Positions 8,816 to 17,512 of a DNA stretch of 64,000 nucleotides are shown here, piece after piece. The DNA lies in the NCBI RefSeq assembly GCF_004348895.1, contig NZ_RRZK01000036.1, positions 180,861-244,860 on the forward strand, read 5' to 3'. The notes under the pieces were generated by a model. The model made no database searches. It was not told the origin of the DNA and saw nothing but the letters and a program-made list of their open reading frames with translations. Source of the stretch: Pseudomonas vancouverensis (GTDB lineage Bacteria; Pseudomonadota; Gammaproteobacteria; Pseudomonadales; Pseudomonadaceae). A program made the position numbers and the translations under genes. Within the stretch, counting starts at the first letter, position 1. Every line of letters begins with the position of its first letter.

Positions 8816-9933
8816 AGCTGCGTCCTTTTCAGTACCAGGCTGCGTAACACCTCGACGACACGAAGCTGATCGGCATCGGTCATGTCGTGGTAGCTCGGAA
8901 GATTGATCGCACGCTCCGGCAGCGAGTACGCCACAGGACTGTCCGCCTTGATCTCGCTGAACATCGGCAAGGACGACAACGGCCAGAAAAACACCCGGGC
9001 CTCGATGTCCGCGGCCTGGAACGCGGCGATCAGCCTGTCCCGCGTGATTTGCAATTCGCTGTCAAACACCACGGTGGGCATCCAGTAACCGTTACGCCCA
9101 TGCTCGGGTTCAGGGTTCATGGACAGGCCCGGCAGATCGGCCAGTGCATTGGCGTAGTTGGCGAAGATCGCCCGCTTGCGCTCGATCAACGCGTCGATGC
9201 GCTCGACCTGCGCACAGCCGACGGCGGCTTGCAGGTTGCTCATCTTGTATTTGAAACCGAGAAAATCCGGCCAGAACTGTTTGCTGCTGCCTGCCACCCG
9301 CCCGTGGTTGGACAAGGTCAGGACGCGCTCGTACAGGGCCTTGTCGGAGGTCACGAAAATCCCGCCTTCGCCCGTGGTCATGGTCTTGGTGCCATGGAAC
9401 GAGAAGGCACCGAATGCCCCCAGCGATCCGGCCGCGCGACCGCGCCATTGCGAGCCGATCGCTTCGGCCGCGTCTTCAATGACCGGCAGGCCGAACTCGC
9501 GACCGATGGCCAGCAAGGCATCGAGGTCACAGAGGTTGCCGTAGAGGTGCACCGCCACAATCGCCTTGGTCCGCGGCGTGATCGCCTGGCGTACGGCTTG
9601 CGGATCAAGACACCAGCTGTCCGCCAGCACGTCGACGAACACCGGCGTGGCGCCCAGGTAGGTGATCGGCGCCGCCGAGGCGATCCAGTTGGTGTCGGCC
9701 AGAATCACTTCGTCACCGGCGCCGATGCCCAGTGCCGCCATGCCCATGTGCAACGCACCGGTGCAACTGGAGGTGGCGATCGCATAGGTCGCGCCGACGT
9801 GTTCGGCAAAGGCCTTTTCGAAACGGGTCAGGTACTCGTAGCAGCGTTCGCCCCAGCCATGGCGAACGGCGTCGAGGACGTATTCGGCTTCCAGCTCACC
9901 AACGCTGGGCTTGGTGTAATGAATTCGGCTCAT
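8812..9933 (-). CDS. DegT/DnrJ/EryC1-family sugar aminotransferase
   Basis: PLP-dependent 4-amino sugar synthase of 373 aa, the size of GDP-perosamine synthase and VioA. The PLP lysine is K183 in SFHGTKTMTTGEGG; VIEDAAEAIGSQ (151-162) carries the cofactor-ring aspartate and TSSCTGALHM (54-63) binds the phosphate. It is separate from pseC, having little similarity outside family motifs, and sits between a C-methyltransferase and an acyltransferase with ATGA/GTGA overlaps on both sides. It therefore most likely aminates C4 of the CDP-4-keto-6-deoxy sugar produced by the upstream genes. VioA-like enzymes in other pseudomonads serve flagellin viosamine synthesis, so a role in flagellin decoration is reasonable. 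Confidence 0.88.
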   Translation of the reverse strand: MSRIHYTKPSVGELEAEYVLDAVRHGWGERCYEYLTRFEKAFAEHVGATYAIATSSCTGALHMGMAALGIGAGDEVILADTNWIASAAPITYLGATPVFVDVLADSWCLDPQAVRQAITPRTKAIVAVHLYGNLCDLDALLAIGREFGLPVIEDAAEAIGSQWRGRAAGSLGAFGAFSFHGTKTMTTGEGGIFVTSDKALYERVLTLSNHGRVAGSSKQFWPDFLGFKYKMSNLQAAVGCAQVERIDALIERKRAIFANYANALADLPGLSMNPEPEHGRNGYWMPTVVFDSELQITRDRLIAAFQAADIEARVFFWPLSSLPMFSEIKADSPVAYSLPERAINLPSYHDMTDADQLRVVEVLRSLVLKRTQL

Positions 9934-11156
9934 CGAATGATCAACTCAGGAATGGCGATGACAAAACGACCGTCCCACGCACGGATACCGGCAAACGCCT
10001 GGGTGATCTCGTCGAGCAGGTTCCACGGCAGCACCAGGACGTAATCGGGCTTCTCGATGTCGATCTGCGCCGGCGACACGATGGGAATGCGACTGCCCGG
10101 CAGGTATTTGCCCTGCTTGTGGGGGTTGGCATCCGCGACCCAGGCCAGCAGGTCCGGTTTGACCCCGGCGTAGTTGAGCAGCGTGTTGCCCTTGGCCGCG
10201 GCGCCGTAGCCGACCACGCGCTTGCCTTCGGCCTTGGCCTGCAACAGGAAGCGCAGCAGCTCGTGCTTGATGCGTTCGGCAGCCGGCGCCAGGGTGGCGT
10301 AGTACTCAGGGGTTTTTACCCCGGCGGCGAGTTCGGCCTGCAATTGCTGTTGCACGGCAGGCTGCACCTCGCGGCGCTGACCATCCAGGCGCTGCACGAA
10401 GACCCGCAGCGAGCCGCCGTGGGTCGGCAACTGGGCGACATCGAAAACGTGCAGGCCATTGCGTTCGCACAAAGCCTGCACCGCGGTCAGCGACAGGTAG
10501 GAATAGTGTTCGTGATACAGCGTGTCGAATTGCTGGCCGGCCATCAGCGTCAGCAGTTGTGGAAACTCGAAAGTCGCCACGCCCGTCGGCTTGAGCAGGG
10601 TCGCAAAACCGGCGAGAAAATCATTGATGTCCGGTACGTGCGCCAACACATTGTTGGCCGCCATCAGGTCGGCGCTCCAGCCCTCGCGGCTCAGTTGCAC
10701 GGCCGTCTCGCGACCGAAAAACAATTCGCGAATCTCCAGGCCCTTTTCCCGTGCCGCCTGCGCGGTGCTGCGGGTCGGCTCGACGCCCAGGCAGGCAATG
10801 CCGCGCCTGGCCACGTACTGCAACAGGTAACCGTCGTTGGCGGCAATTTCCACCACGCGGCTGTCAGCGGTCAGGCCGAAGCGCTCGACCATCTCGCCGA
10901 CATAACGCTCGGCGTGGGCCAGCCAGGTGCTGGAGAACGAGCTGAAATAGGCGTACTCGGCATCGAACAGGCTGTCGGCGCTGGTGTAGTCCTCGGTTTG
11001 CACCAGCCAGCATTGCTGGCACACGGCAACCTTCAACGGCACCCACTGTTCGGCCTGTTCCAGTTGATCGGCGCGCACGTAGGCGTTGGACGGTGGCGAG
11101 GTGCCCAGATCGATCAGGGGCAGGGTCAACGCAGTACCGCATCCACGGCAATTCAT
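9930..11156 (-). CDS. sugar C-methyltransferase with N-terminal zinc-binding domain
   Basis: 408-aa SAM-dependent methyltransferase of the TylC3/TcaB9/EvaC type, which add a methyl to ring carbon 3 of NDP-4-keto sugars. The N-terminus contains two Cys pairs (MNCRGC and VCQQCW, residues 3/6 and about 46/49) for the structural zinc. The SAM-binding loop is RVVEIAANDGYLLQYVA (about 99-115), followed by VEPTRS. FDTLYHEHYSYLSL (about 209-222) matches the conserved HEH/Tyr segment that contains the catalytic His base. A second Rossmann-like C-terminal domain (RVVGYGAAAKGNTLLNYAG) completes the family architecture. It overlaps the epimerase and aminotransferase genes by 4 nt at both ends. The methylated position is inferred from homology of class. 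Confidence 0.88.
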   Translation of the reverse strand: MNCRGCGTALTLPLIDLGTSPPSNAYVRADQLEQAEQWVPLKVAVCQQCWLVQTEDYTSADSLFDAEYAYFSSFSSTWLAHAERYVGEMVERFGLTADSRVVEIAANDGYLLQYVARRGIACLGVEPTRSTAQAAREKGLEIRELFFGRETAVQLSREGWSADLMAANNVLAHVPDINDFLAGFATLLKPTGVATFEFPQLLTLMAGQQFDTLYHEHYSYLSLTAVQALCERNGLHVFDVAQLPTHGGSLRVFVQRLDGQRREVQPAVQQQLQAELAAGVKTPEYYATLAPAAERIKHELLRFLLQAKAEGKRVVGYGAAAKGNTLLNYAGVKPDLLAWVADANPHKQGKYLPGSRIPIVSPAQIDIEKPDYVLVLPWNLLDEITQAFAGIRAWDGRFVIAIPELIIR

Positions 11157-11713
11157 AGACGCACTCCGGCGAAATGTTCGTCGAGCGGCGGATGACTGGC
11201 GTCGCGCACCGACAGATTATTGACAGGCAATGGCCAACTGATCGCCAGCCGCGGATCGTTCACCGACAACCCGCCCTCGTGTTCCGGCGTGTAGTCGTTG
11301 CTGTGCAGGTAAAGCAGTTCGGCGTCGGCGGTCAGGGTCTGGAAGCCGTGGGCGAACCCGGCCGGAATCAACAGGCTGCGACCATCACCGGCACGCAGGT
11401 GTTCGGCGTGCCACTGGAGGAAGGTTGCCGAGTCGGGACGCAGGTCCACCGCCACGTCCCAGACCTCACCGCGCAGGCAGGTGATCAGCTTGGCTTCCGG
11501 CGCCTGGGCATTCTGATAATGCAGGCCACGCACGCTGCCCCGTTCACGGGTGCAGGAGTGATTGATCTGACGGATATGGAAAGCCTGGCCAAACGCACTG
11601 AGGCTGCCTTCGCAAAACAACCGGGCGAAATGCCCACGGTCGTCTTCGAAGCGTTTGTGTTGCACGCTGAACAGACCGTCCAGCGGCAACGCTTTCAGCA
11701 GAAATTCACTCAC
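11153..11713 (-). CDS. dTDP-4-dehydrorhamnose 3,5-epimerase (RmlC) family protein
   Basis: 186-aa cupin of the RmlC family. The catalytic base His65 is in VRGLHYQ, Lys75 is in AKLITCLRGEVWDVAVDLR, and Tyr135 in ELLYLHSNDYTP is at the position of the general acid. RmlC proper works on dTDP-4-keto-6-deoxyglucose, but no rmlA/B/D is present here. The immediate upstream gene is the CDP-glucose 4,6-dehydratase, so a CDP-linked 4-keto sugar is the probable substrate, with epimerisation at C3 and/or C5. GTG start at 11713 overlaps the rfbG stop as GTGA. Fold is certain; substrate and number of centres inverted are inferred. Confidence 0.88.
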   Translation of the reverse strand: MSEFLLKALPLDGLFSVQHKRFEDDRGHFARLFCEGSLSAFGQAFHIRQINHSCTRERGSVRGLHYQNAQAPEAKLITCLRGEVWDVAVDLRPDSATFLQWHAEHLRAGDGRSLLIPAGFAHGFQTLTADAELLYLHSNDYTPEHEGGLSVNDPRLAISWPLPVNNLSVRDASHPPLDEHFAGVRL

Positions 11714-12792
11714 AGCGCGCCTCGGTACAGGTTCAATTGACCCAGGGTGATCGCGCGCATGTCATCGCCGTTCTGCCACGCCAGATGCCAGTCCAGGGTG
11801 TGCGTCAGGCATTCCTGCAGCGACCAGCGCGGTTGCCAGGCCAGCAATTGGCGGGCACGGCTGCTGTCCAGGCGCAACAGCCCGGCCTCATGCATTTCAC
11901 TCGGTTCGATACGCAACCCGCGTGCTTGCGGCCAGCGATTGGCGAGCAGTTCGACGACGTCGCCGACGCTGCACATGTCCGTTTCACCGGGACCGAAATT
12001 CCACGCACCGGCGAACTTCGGGCCTTGTTCATAAAGGCCAGCCGCCAGTTGCAGATACCCGGCCAACGGCTCCAGTGCGTGTTGCCACGGACGCACCGCT
12101 TGCGGGTAACGCAAGGTCACCGGCTCGTCCGCCGACCAGGCGCGCAGCACATCGGGAATCAGGCGCTCCGGGGCGAAGTCGCCACCACCGAGCACGTTGC
12201 CGGCGCGAGCGGTGGCCAGCGCCAGGCCATGCTCGGCGTGTTTGTCGGCGGGGAAGAAAGAAGCGGCGTAGGACTGCGCCAGCAATTCGCAGCAAGCCTT
12301 GCTGCTGCTGTACGGGTCGTGACCGCCCAGGGCTTCGTTCTCACGGTAGGGCCAGGCCCACTCCTGATTGGCGTAGACCTTGTCCGTGGTCACCAGCACG
12401 CAGGCGCGCACGCTTCCGACCTGGCGGATCGCTTCCAACAGGTTGAGGGTGCCCATGACGTTGCTGGAATAGGTGCCCAGGGGGTCGCGATAACCTTCGC
12501 GCACCAGTGGCTGCGCCGCCAGGTGCAGAACGATTTCCGGCTGGGTGTCGACGATCAGCTCCAGCAAGGCGCCGAGGTCACGCAGGTCACCCCGGTAATC
12601 ATTGATGCCTTCGTGGACGCGCGCCAGTTCGAACAGGCTCGGCTCGGTGGACGGGTCCAGGGAAAACCCGCTGACTTCGGCCCCCAGGCTTTGCAGCCAG
12701 AGTGTCAGCCAACTGCCCTTGAAACCGGTGTGACCGGTGACCAGAACCCGTTTACCGCGCCAGAATTGCGGGCTCAGTCCCATTGCTTCCAT
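11710..12792 (-). CDS. rfbG: CDP-glucose 4,6-dehydratase
   Basis: Converts CDP-glucose to CDP-4-keto-6-deoxyglucose. 360 aa, the normal size. NAD-binding loop VTGHTGFKGSWL (18-29), the VTTDKVY strand with the catalytic Thr/Asp/Lys, and the YSSSK active-site motif in GGHDPYSSSKACCELLA are all present. I start at ATG 12792, which has GGGGAGG 4 nt upstream; a GTG at 12813 would lack a comparable site, and the chosen start gives the usual short lead before FWRGKRVLVTG. The gene start lies inside the 3' end of rfbF (stop at 12774), so the two are tightly coupled. Confidence 0.94.
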   Translation of the reverse strand: MEAMGLSPQFWRGKRVLVTGHTGFKGSWLTLWLQSLGAEVSGFSLDPSTEPSLFELARVHEGINDYRGDLRDLGALLELIVDTQPEIVLHLAAQPLVREGYRDPLGTYSSNVMGTLNLLEAIRQVGSVRACVLVTTDKVYANQEWAWPYRENEALGGHDPYSSSKACCELLAQSYAASFFPADKHAEHGLALATARAGNVLGGGDFAPERLIPDVLRAWSADEPVTLRYPQAVRPWQHALEPLAGYLQLAAGLYEQGPKFAGAWNFGPGETDMCSVGDVVELLANRWPQARGLRIEPSEMHEAGLLRLDSSRARQLLAWQPRWSLQECLTHTLDWHLAWQNGDDMRAITLGQLNLYRGAL

Positions 12793-13547
12793 GGGGCCTC
12801 CCCGCTTTGCCACAAGGCTTCGAGGTGATTCTTGTCACGCAGGGTGTCCATCGGCTGCCAGAAGCCATCATGCTGGAACGCCATGAGTTCGCCACGCTCG
12901 GCCAGGCCGTCCAGCGGGCCGGACTCCCAGGACGTGTCGTCACCTTCGATCAACGGCAACACCTTGGGCGAAAGGACAAAGAAGCCGCCATTGATCCAGC
13001 CACCGTCACCGCGAGGTTTCTCGGTAAAACCCAGCACACGGTCGCCGTCGCGATTGAGCGCGCCATAGCGGCCCGGCGGTTGTACGGCGGTTACGGTGGC
13101 CAGTTTTCCGTGGTTCAGGTGAAAGTCGACCAGAGCGCCGATGTTCAGGTCGGACACGCCGTCGCCGTAGGTGAAACAGAAGGCTTGTTCGTCTTCGACA
13201 TAACGCCGGGCGCGGCGCAAACGGCCGCCGGTCATGGTCTCTTCACCGGTGTCGATCAGCGTGACGCGCCATGGCTCACTGTAGTTCTGATGAACGTCCA
13301 TGCGGTTGTTGCGCATGTCGAAGGTGACGTCGGAGGTGTGCAGGAAGTAGTTGGCGAAGAAGTCCTTGATCGCGTAGCCCTTGTAGCCCAGGCAGATCAC
13401 GAAATCGTGGATACCGTGCGCGGAGTACTGCTTCATGATGTGCCAGAGAATTGGCTTGCCGCCGACCTCGATCATCGGCTTGGGCTTGAGGTGCGACTCT
13501 TCGCTGATCCGCGTGCCGAGGCCACCCGCCAAAATAACTGCCTTCAT
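12774..13547 (-). CDS. rfbF: glucose-1-phosphate cytidylyltransferase
   Basis: Makes CDP-glucose from CTP and glucose 1-phosphate, committing glucose to the CDP-sugar branch. 257 aa, the same length as the enterobacterial RfbF. The sugar-nucleotide transferase signature MKAVILAGGLGTRISEES (1-18) with KPKPMIEVGGKPILW (22-36) is at the very N-terminus. ATG 13547 with GAGGGGAAGGGG upstream is preferred to a longer frame from 13583. It is the first gene of the CDP-sugar operon, with a candidate sigma-54 promoter about 140 nt upstream. Confidence 0.95.
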   Translation of the reverse strand: MKAVILAGGLGTRISEESHLKPKPMIEVGGKPILWHIMKQYSAHGIHDFVICLGYKGYAIKDFFANYFLHTSDVTFDMRNNRMDVHQNYSEPWRVTLIDTGEETMTGGRLRRARRYVEDEQAFCFTYGDGVSDLNIGALVDFHLNHGKLATVTAVQPPGRYGALNRDGDRVLGFTEKPRGDGGWINGGFFVLSPKVLPLIEGDDTSWESGPLDGLAERGELMAFQHDGFWQPMDTLRDKNHLEALWQSGEAPWKQWD

Positions 13548-13687
13548 CCCCTTCCCCTCTTGTTCGTCACCGGGCTCAACCAAGCTGTCTCAAGCTTTTG
13601 CGGGCCATCTGGGTAAAACATGCCTGCCGTTGCGAACCCCTCCAGACCTGCCGGAAGTGCTCGTTTTATGGCGATATGAGGGGGACT

Positions 13688-13703
13688 TGCAGGAAACGCG
13701 CCA
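13688..13703 (-). promoter_or_regulatory. candidate sigma-54 promoter for the rfbF operon
   Basis: On the minus strand the site reads TGGCGCGTTTCCTGCA. GG and GC are separated by exactly 10 nt, and only two positions differ from TGGCAC-N5-TTGCA. It lies about 140 nt upstream of the rfbF ATG, in the gap between the upstream terminator and the gene. RpoN control is usual for Pseudomonas flagellar operons; no activator site was identified. Confidence 0.5.
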
Positions 13704-13752
13704 GCTCTTTCCGTGCCGTGCTGCTCGTGTGGAAAACGCCGGTTCCTGGCGT

Positions 13753-13786
13753 AAAAAAAAACAGGCGACTCAAGAGTCGCCTGTTC
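13753..13786 (-). terminator. rho-independent terminator after the large glycosyltransferase gene
   Basis: On the minus strand CAGGCGACTC-TTGA-GAGTCGCCTG-like self-complementary sequence is followed directly by a run of nine T. It starts about 20 nt after the stop codon of the glycosyltransferase at 13806 and separates that gene from the rfbF operon. Confidence 0.85.
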
Positions 13787-13805
13787 AAGGGGTGGTTGTT
13801 GGCGA

Positions 13806-16800
13806 TCAATCCGCCAGCCAGCCGTTCTCCCAGTAACGCAGGTTGTCGCCGCGCAGCACGTAGTCACGCAGGACAATCTCGTGCAACTCGTCGCCCATGC
13901 GATAGCTGGCCTCCGGGTCGGCCAGGTGCATGCGGATCGCTTGCAGCCACTCGTCGGTGGTATTGGTCTTGATCCGCGTGCACGGCAGGTAACCGCGATA
14001 GGCCTCGGTGTCGGTGCAGATCACCGGGTAACCGCAGGCACCGTACTCCAGCAAGCGCAGGTTGCTCTTGCAGTCGTTGAAGATATGGAACTCCAGCGGC
14101 GCCAGGGCCAGGTCGAGGTTCAGGCTGGCGAGTTTGGCCGGGTAGTCGTCCAGACTGATCACGCCATGGAACTCATGCATGTACGGACGCAGATCGTCCG
14201 GGCACATGCCGAAGAACACCCAGTCGACTTCGTTGGCCAGTTCGCGAACCACGTCGGCGATCACCGCCAGGTCGCCGTGGTGACTGGTGCCTCCGCCCCA
14301 GCCGACCCGTGGTTTTTTCGAGGTGCGGCGCTGGCTGCGCAGGTCGGTCCACAGGTGCGCGGCCAACATGTTCGGCACCACGCGAATGTCGTGATGCATG
14401 TCGGACAAGGCATTGCCCAGCGACTCGGTGGAAACCACCACGCGATCGCACATGCCGATGGCGCGACGGACCAGCTTTTCCATCTCGTCCTTGCCCGGCA
14501 TGTTGCGGATATGCGCGTTGCGGTGCGGGACGTTGATCACGAAATCATCGAGTTCGTAGATACGCCGTGCGCTGGAATATTTCTGCAGGCTCGGGATCTC
14601 GTTGATCGGTCCTTCGGAGTAGCGCCCCTGCAAGATGATCACGTCAGGCGCCATACGCTCGACTTCGATGATGGTCGGCAGATTGTAATGGATGCGCCCG
14701 TCCGCACGGCCCGCCGCCTCAAGCTCGATCAGCGGCTGGGTTACCCGATAATGGCCGATCGCCGAAGCGTTGACCGGCAATGCAAGGATCTTCGGCAACT
14801 GCGTCCGGGAAAACGGGGTCCAGCCGGCGCGCAGGCCAGGTTCGAGCCTGAAACTCGCACCGCCCAGGCCTTGCAAGGCGAGGTTGCTGTTATAGGCCGG
14901 GTCGCGGGCAACGATGGGCAACCAGCGCTTGTAGAAAACCTCCTGCTCCAGCTCGCTGCGCGCCTGGTCACCCTCTTGCGCAACAACCACAGGCTGCGCG
15001 CCCAGCGCCAATTGCGCGTGGGGCGTCCAGACCACCAGATAACCTGCCTGGCCGACACGCAGACACAGGTCCACTTCATTCAGGGACTGCGCCAGGTCCT
15101 GTTCATCCAGGCCACCGATGGCCTCGAAAACCGCCTTGCGCACCATCAGGCAATCGCCGCCGACGGCGCTGAAATCATGGGCGACCTGCAAGCGGAACAT
15201 GTAGCCCGCTGCCTGCAGAGTCTCGCCAAAGAACGGCACGCCGGCCGGCCCTTGCAGGCCGAGGATCAACCCGGCATGCAATACGCGACCATCGGGGTTG
15301 TAAAGCTTGGCGCCGACCACGCCGACTTCCGCACGCTGGGCGTGATTGAGCATTTCCGCCAACCAGTCGCCCTGGGTGATGACGGTGTAGGGATTGAGCA
15401 TCAGCACATAGTCGCCAGCCGCCTGACTCACGGCAGCATTGCGCACCGCTGCGGCACTGCCTGGCTGCGCGAGGCTCAGCACACGAATCCGCTCACTGCC
15501 CAGCTGCGCCATGCCATCGAACCAGGCGCGGGCGTCAGCGCCTTCGCTGCCATTGTCCACCAGCAGCAATTCGTACTCGCTGTAGGTGGTTTTCTCCAGC
15601 AGGCTCTCGACGCAGCGTTGCACCGCGCTGGTCTGGTCGCGACTGGCAATGATGATCGACACCAGCGGCCGCTCGGCATGCAGGTAATCGACGCGATTGA
15701 GAATCTGCGAACTGCCGCTGCGAATCTCATGGGCGATGCCCAGGCGTTGCAGGTGCGCCTCGAGCAGCAGCGGGTTGGTGTCGACCACTTGCGCCAGCGA
15801 CAACCATTTGGCCAGGTCCAGCGCCGACTCGAGCAAGACCTCGGCAACATGGCCGACTACCTGCGTGCCGTCCTGCTCGACCATGCGCCACAGCACATCG
15901 TGAGGCGCCAGTTCACCGAACTCGCTGTCAAAGCCACCCAGCGCCAGAAAACGCTCGCGCTCGAACGCCAGGGCACGGCCGACGTAGGGATAGCTGCGCA
16001 TCAGGTCGAGGTTGAAATCAGGCTTGAAAGCCGGCTCGGTCGACTCACCCTGGGACAATCCGCCTTCGTCGCTGTACAGGCAGGTGAAGTCGCGGTTGTG
16101 GGCGATTCGCTCGGCCATCACCAAGAGCGCCGGCGCTACCAGACGATCGCCGGCGCGCAGCAGGTAGAACCAGTCGGCACCGTCCAGTTGCGGCAACAGC
16201 TCGTTGACCTGTTGTTGCCAGTCATCCTGCAGCGGCAAGCGAAAGATCCGTCCGTCCAGTTCGGCGCTGGTGCACGCCGCCGACAAGACGAGGGTCATCT
16301 GTGCCGGGTAATCCTGCGCCGCGAGCGATTGCAGGGTCACGTCCAGCGCCGAACGGCTGCCCTCCTCGTCAATGATGACCGGGACGATTTTCGGCGTGAC
16401 GGGCCAGTCGGCCAAGGTGTCGGGCAAGTGTTCGCGCTGGCCATCGGTCAGCAGGCGGCATTCCAGCCACTGCGCATACAGCTGCGAGAAACTGACACTG
16501 GCGATGCCGACGTGCCAGCCCTGCGTGGTCTGCTTGGTGCCCAGGGTACGGCTCAGGGGCAGCTCTTCCCAGACCCGTGGCGATTCGTCCACCCGGGTCA
16601 ACGGGATATAGCGCACCCAGCCTTGGGCCGGTGCAGATTCGCCACTGCGCGCCTTGAGCATCTGCGACAGCCATTGCCGCTCGATTTCCGCCGCGTCCTT
16701 CATCGCCTGCTGGCTGCTCAGGCGATCGGGGTACAGGCGCTCGACGCTGAGCACATGGTTGGACATCGCCAGATTGCCACGGCGCATCAGGCAGATGTAC

Positions 16801-17399
16801 AGGGCAAAATCCAGGGTCGCGACAAAGCAGTGGCCAGGTTGGGTCAAGGCCGGGAACAGTTCGAGCAGGTCGGCGCGACGGAACAGCGCGTTGCTGAAAC
16901 CGCCGAGGATGTTGACCGGGAAATTCTCGAAAATCGCCAGCAGGTCATCACCCTTGAACACGCCGCCGACGGGCGACAGCGGGGTGTTTTCCAGGCGCGA
17001 CGGCAGCGGCATGTCATCAGCGTCCCAGAGCAGCCGTTGCGCCACCACCAGATTGACGTCCGGGCAATCGATCAGCGCCTGCGCCTGACGCTCGATGCAG
17101 GCGGAGAACAGCTGATCGTCATCACAGAGAAACTTGATGTATTCGCCTTTGGCCTCTTCCAGACAAGTCAGCAGATTGCCCACCATGCCCTGCGTCTGCG
17201 CATTGCGCACATAACGCACGCGATGCTCCTGCTCGTTCACCGAGGCGACCATGTCTCCGATCTCGTAACCGCGACTGTCATCGCAAACAATGATTTCCAG
17301 GTTGCCGTAGCTCTGACTCACGGCGGTGTGCAGGGCACGACCGAAAAAACGTGGGTTGAAGGCGGGAATGACCAGGCTGACAAGCGGGAGTGAATTCAC
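13806..17399 (-). CDS. three-module glycosyltransferase (GT2-GT2-GT4-like), probable flagellin glycosyltransferase
   Basis: 1197 aa, much longer than a single-domain glycosyltransferase. Module 1 (residues 1-~260) is a canonical GT2 domain: VSLVIPAFNPRFFGRALHTA, IIVCDDS, YIKFLCDDDQLF (DXD-type). Module 2 (~590-850) is a second GT2 domain: RPLVSIIIASRDQTSAVQRC, ELLLVDNGSEG, ending NEVDLCLRVGQAGYLVVW. Module 3 (~890-1197) resembles GT4/GT-B proteins, with VGWGGGTSHHGDL, WVFFGMCPDD and NLRLLEYGACGYPVI. The start is GTG 17399, giving the expected immediate LPLVSLVIPAFN strand; no strong Shine-Dalgarno is visible. The gene follows flgL by 113 nt, the place where flagellin glycosyltransferases (FgtA type) sit in other pseudomonads. 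Which sugar each module transfers is unknown. Confidence 0.85.
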   Translation of the reverse strand: MNSLPLVSLVIPAFNPRFFGRALHTAVSQSYGNLEIIVCDDSRGYEIGDMVASVNEQEHRVRYVRNAQTQGMVGNLLTCLEEAKGEYIKFLCDDDQLFSACIERQAQALIDCPDVNLVVAQRLLWDADDMPLPSRLENTPLSPVGGVFKGDDLLAIFENFPVNILGGFSNALFRRADLLELFPALTQPGHCFVATLDFALYICLMRRGNLAMSNHVLSVERLYPDRLSSQQAMKDAAEIERQWLSQMLKARSGESAPAQGWVRYIPLTRVDESPRVWEELPLSRTLGTKQTTQGWHVGIASVSFSQLYAQWLECRLLTDGQREHLPDTLADWPVTPKIVPVIIDEEGSRSALDVTLQSLAAQDYPAQMTLVLSAACTSAELDGRIFRLPLQDDWQQQVNELLPQLDGADWFYLLRAGDRLVAPALLVMAERIAHNRDFTCLYSDEGGLSQGESTEPAFKPDFNLDLMRSYPYVGRALAFERERFLALGGFDSEFGELAPHDVLWRMVEQDGTQVVGHVAEVLLESALDLAKWLSLAQVVDTNPLLLEAHLQRLGIAHEIRSGSSQILNRVDYLHAERPLVSIIIASRDQTSAVQRCVESLLEKTTYSEYELLLVDNGSEGADARAWFDGMAQLGSERIRVLSLAQPGSAAAVRNAAVSQAAGDYVLMLNPYTVITQGDWLAEMLNHAQRAEVGVVGAKLYNPDGRVLHAGLILGLQGPAGVPFFGETLQAAGYMFRLQVAHDFSAVGGDCLMVRKAVFEAIGGLDEQDLAQSLNEVDLCLRVGQAGYLVVWTPHAQLALGAQPVVVAQEGDQARSELEQEVFYKRWLPIVARDPAYNSNLALQGLGGASFRLEPGLRAGWTPFSRTQLPKILALPVNASAIGHYRVTQPLIELEAAGRADGRIHYNLPTIIEVERMAPDVIILQGRYSEGPINEIPSLQKYSSARRIYELDDFVINVPHRNAHIRNMPGKDEMEKLVRRAIGMCDRVVVSTESLGNALSDMHHDIRVVPNMLAAHLWTDLRSQRRTSKKPRVGWGGGTSHHGDLAVIADVVRELANEVDWVFFGMCPDDLRPYMHEFHGVISLDDYPAKLASLNLDLALAPLEFHIFNDCKSNLRLLEYGACGYPVICTDTEAYRGYLPCTRIKTNTTDEWLQAIRMHLADPEASYRMGDELHEIVLRDYVLRGDNLRYWENGWLAD

Positions 17400-17512
17400 G
17401 GAGGGCTCACAGGCGGCGCGAGCCCGCCCTGAAAGCGAGCCCGTTGAAACCGCAAAAAGACGATTACGACTGAAGGGGCAAGGTCATCGGGCGCCGGGGC
17501 GCCCGACCACCG

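Noticed and set aside
13881..17393. A 1170-codon open frame on the plus strand, opposite the large glycosyltransferase
   Set aside because: Antisense of a clear GT protein; low-complexity His/Gln/Arg-rich translation typical of mirror frames in GC-rich DNA; no domain.
17486..17507. GC-rich hairpin after flgL as a terminator
   Set aside because: Strong stem but no T-run, so transcription may continue into the glycosyltransferase gene.
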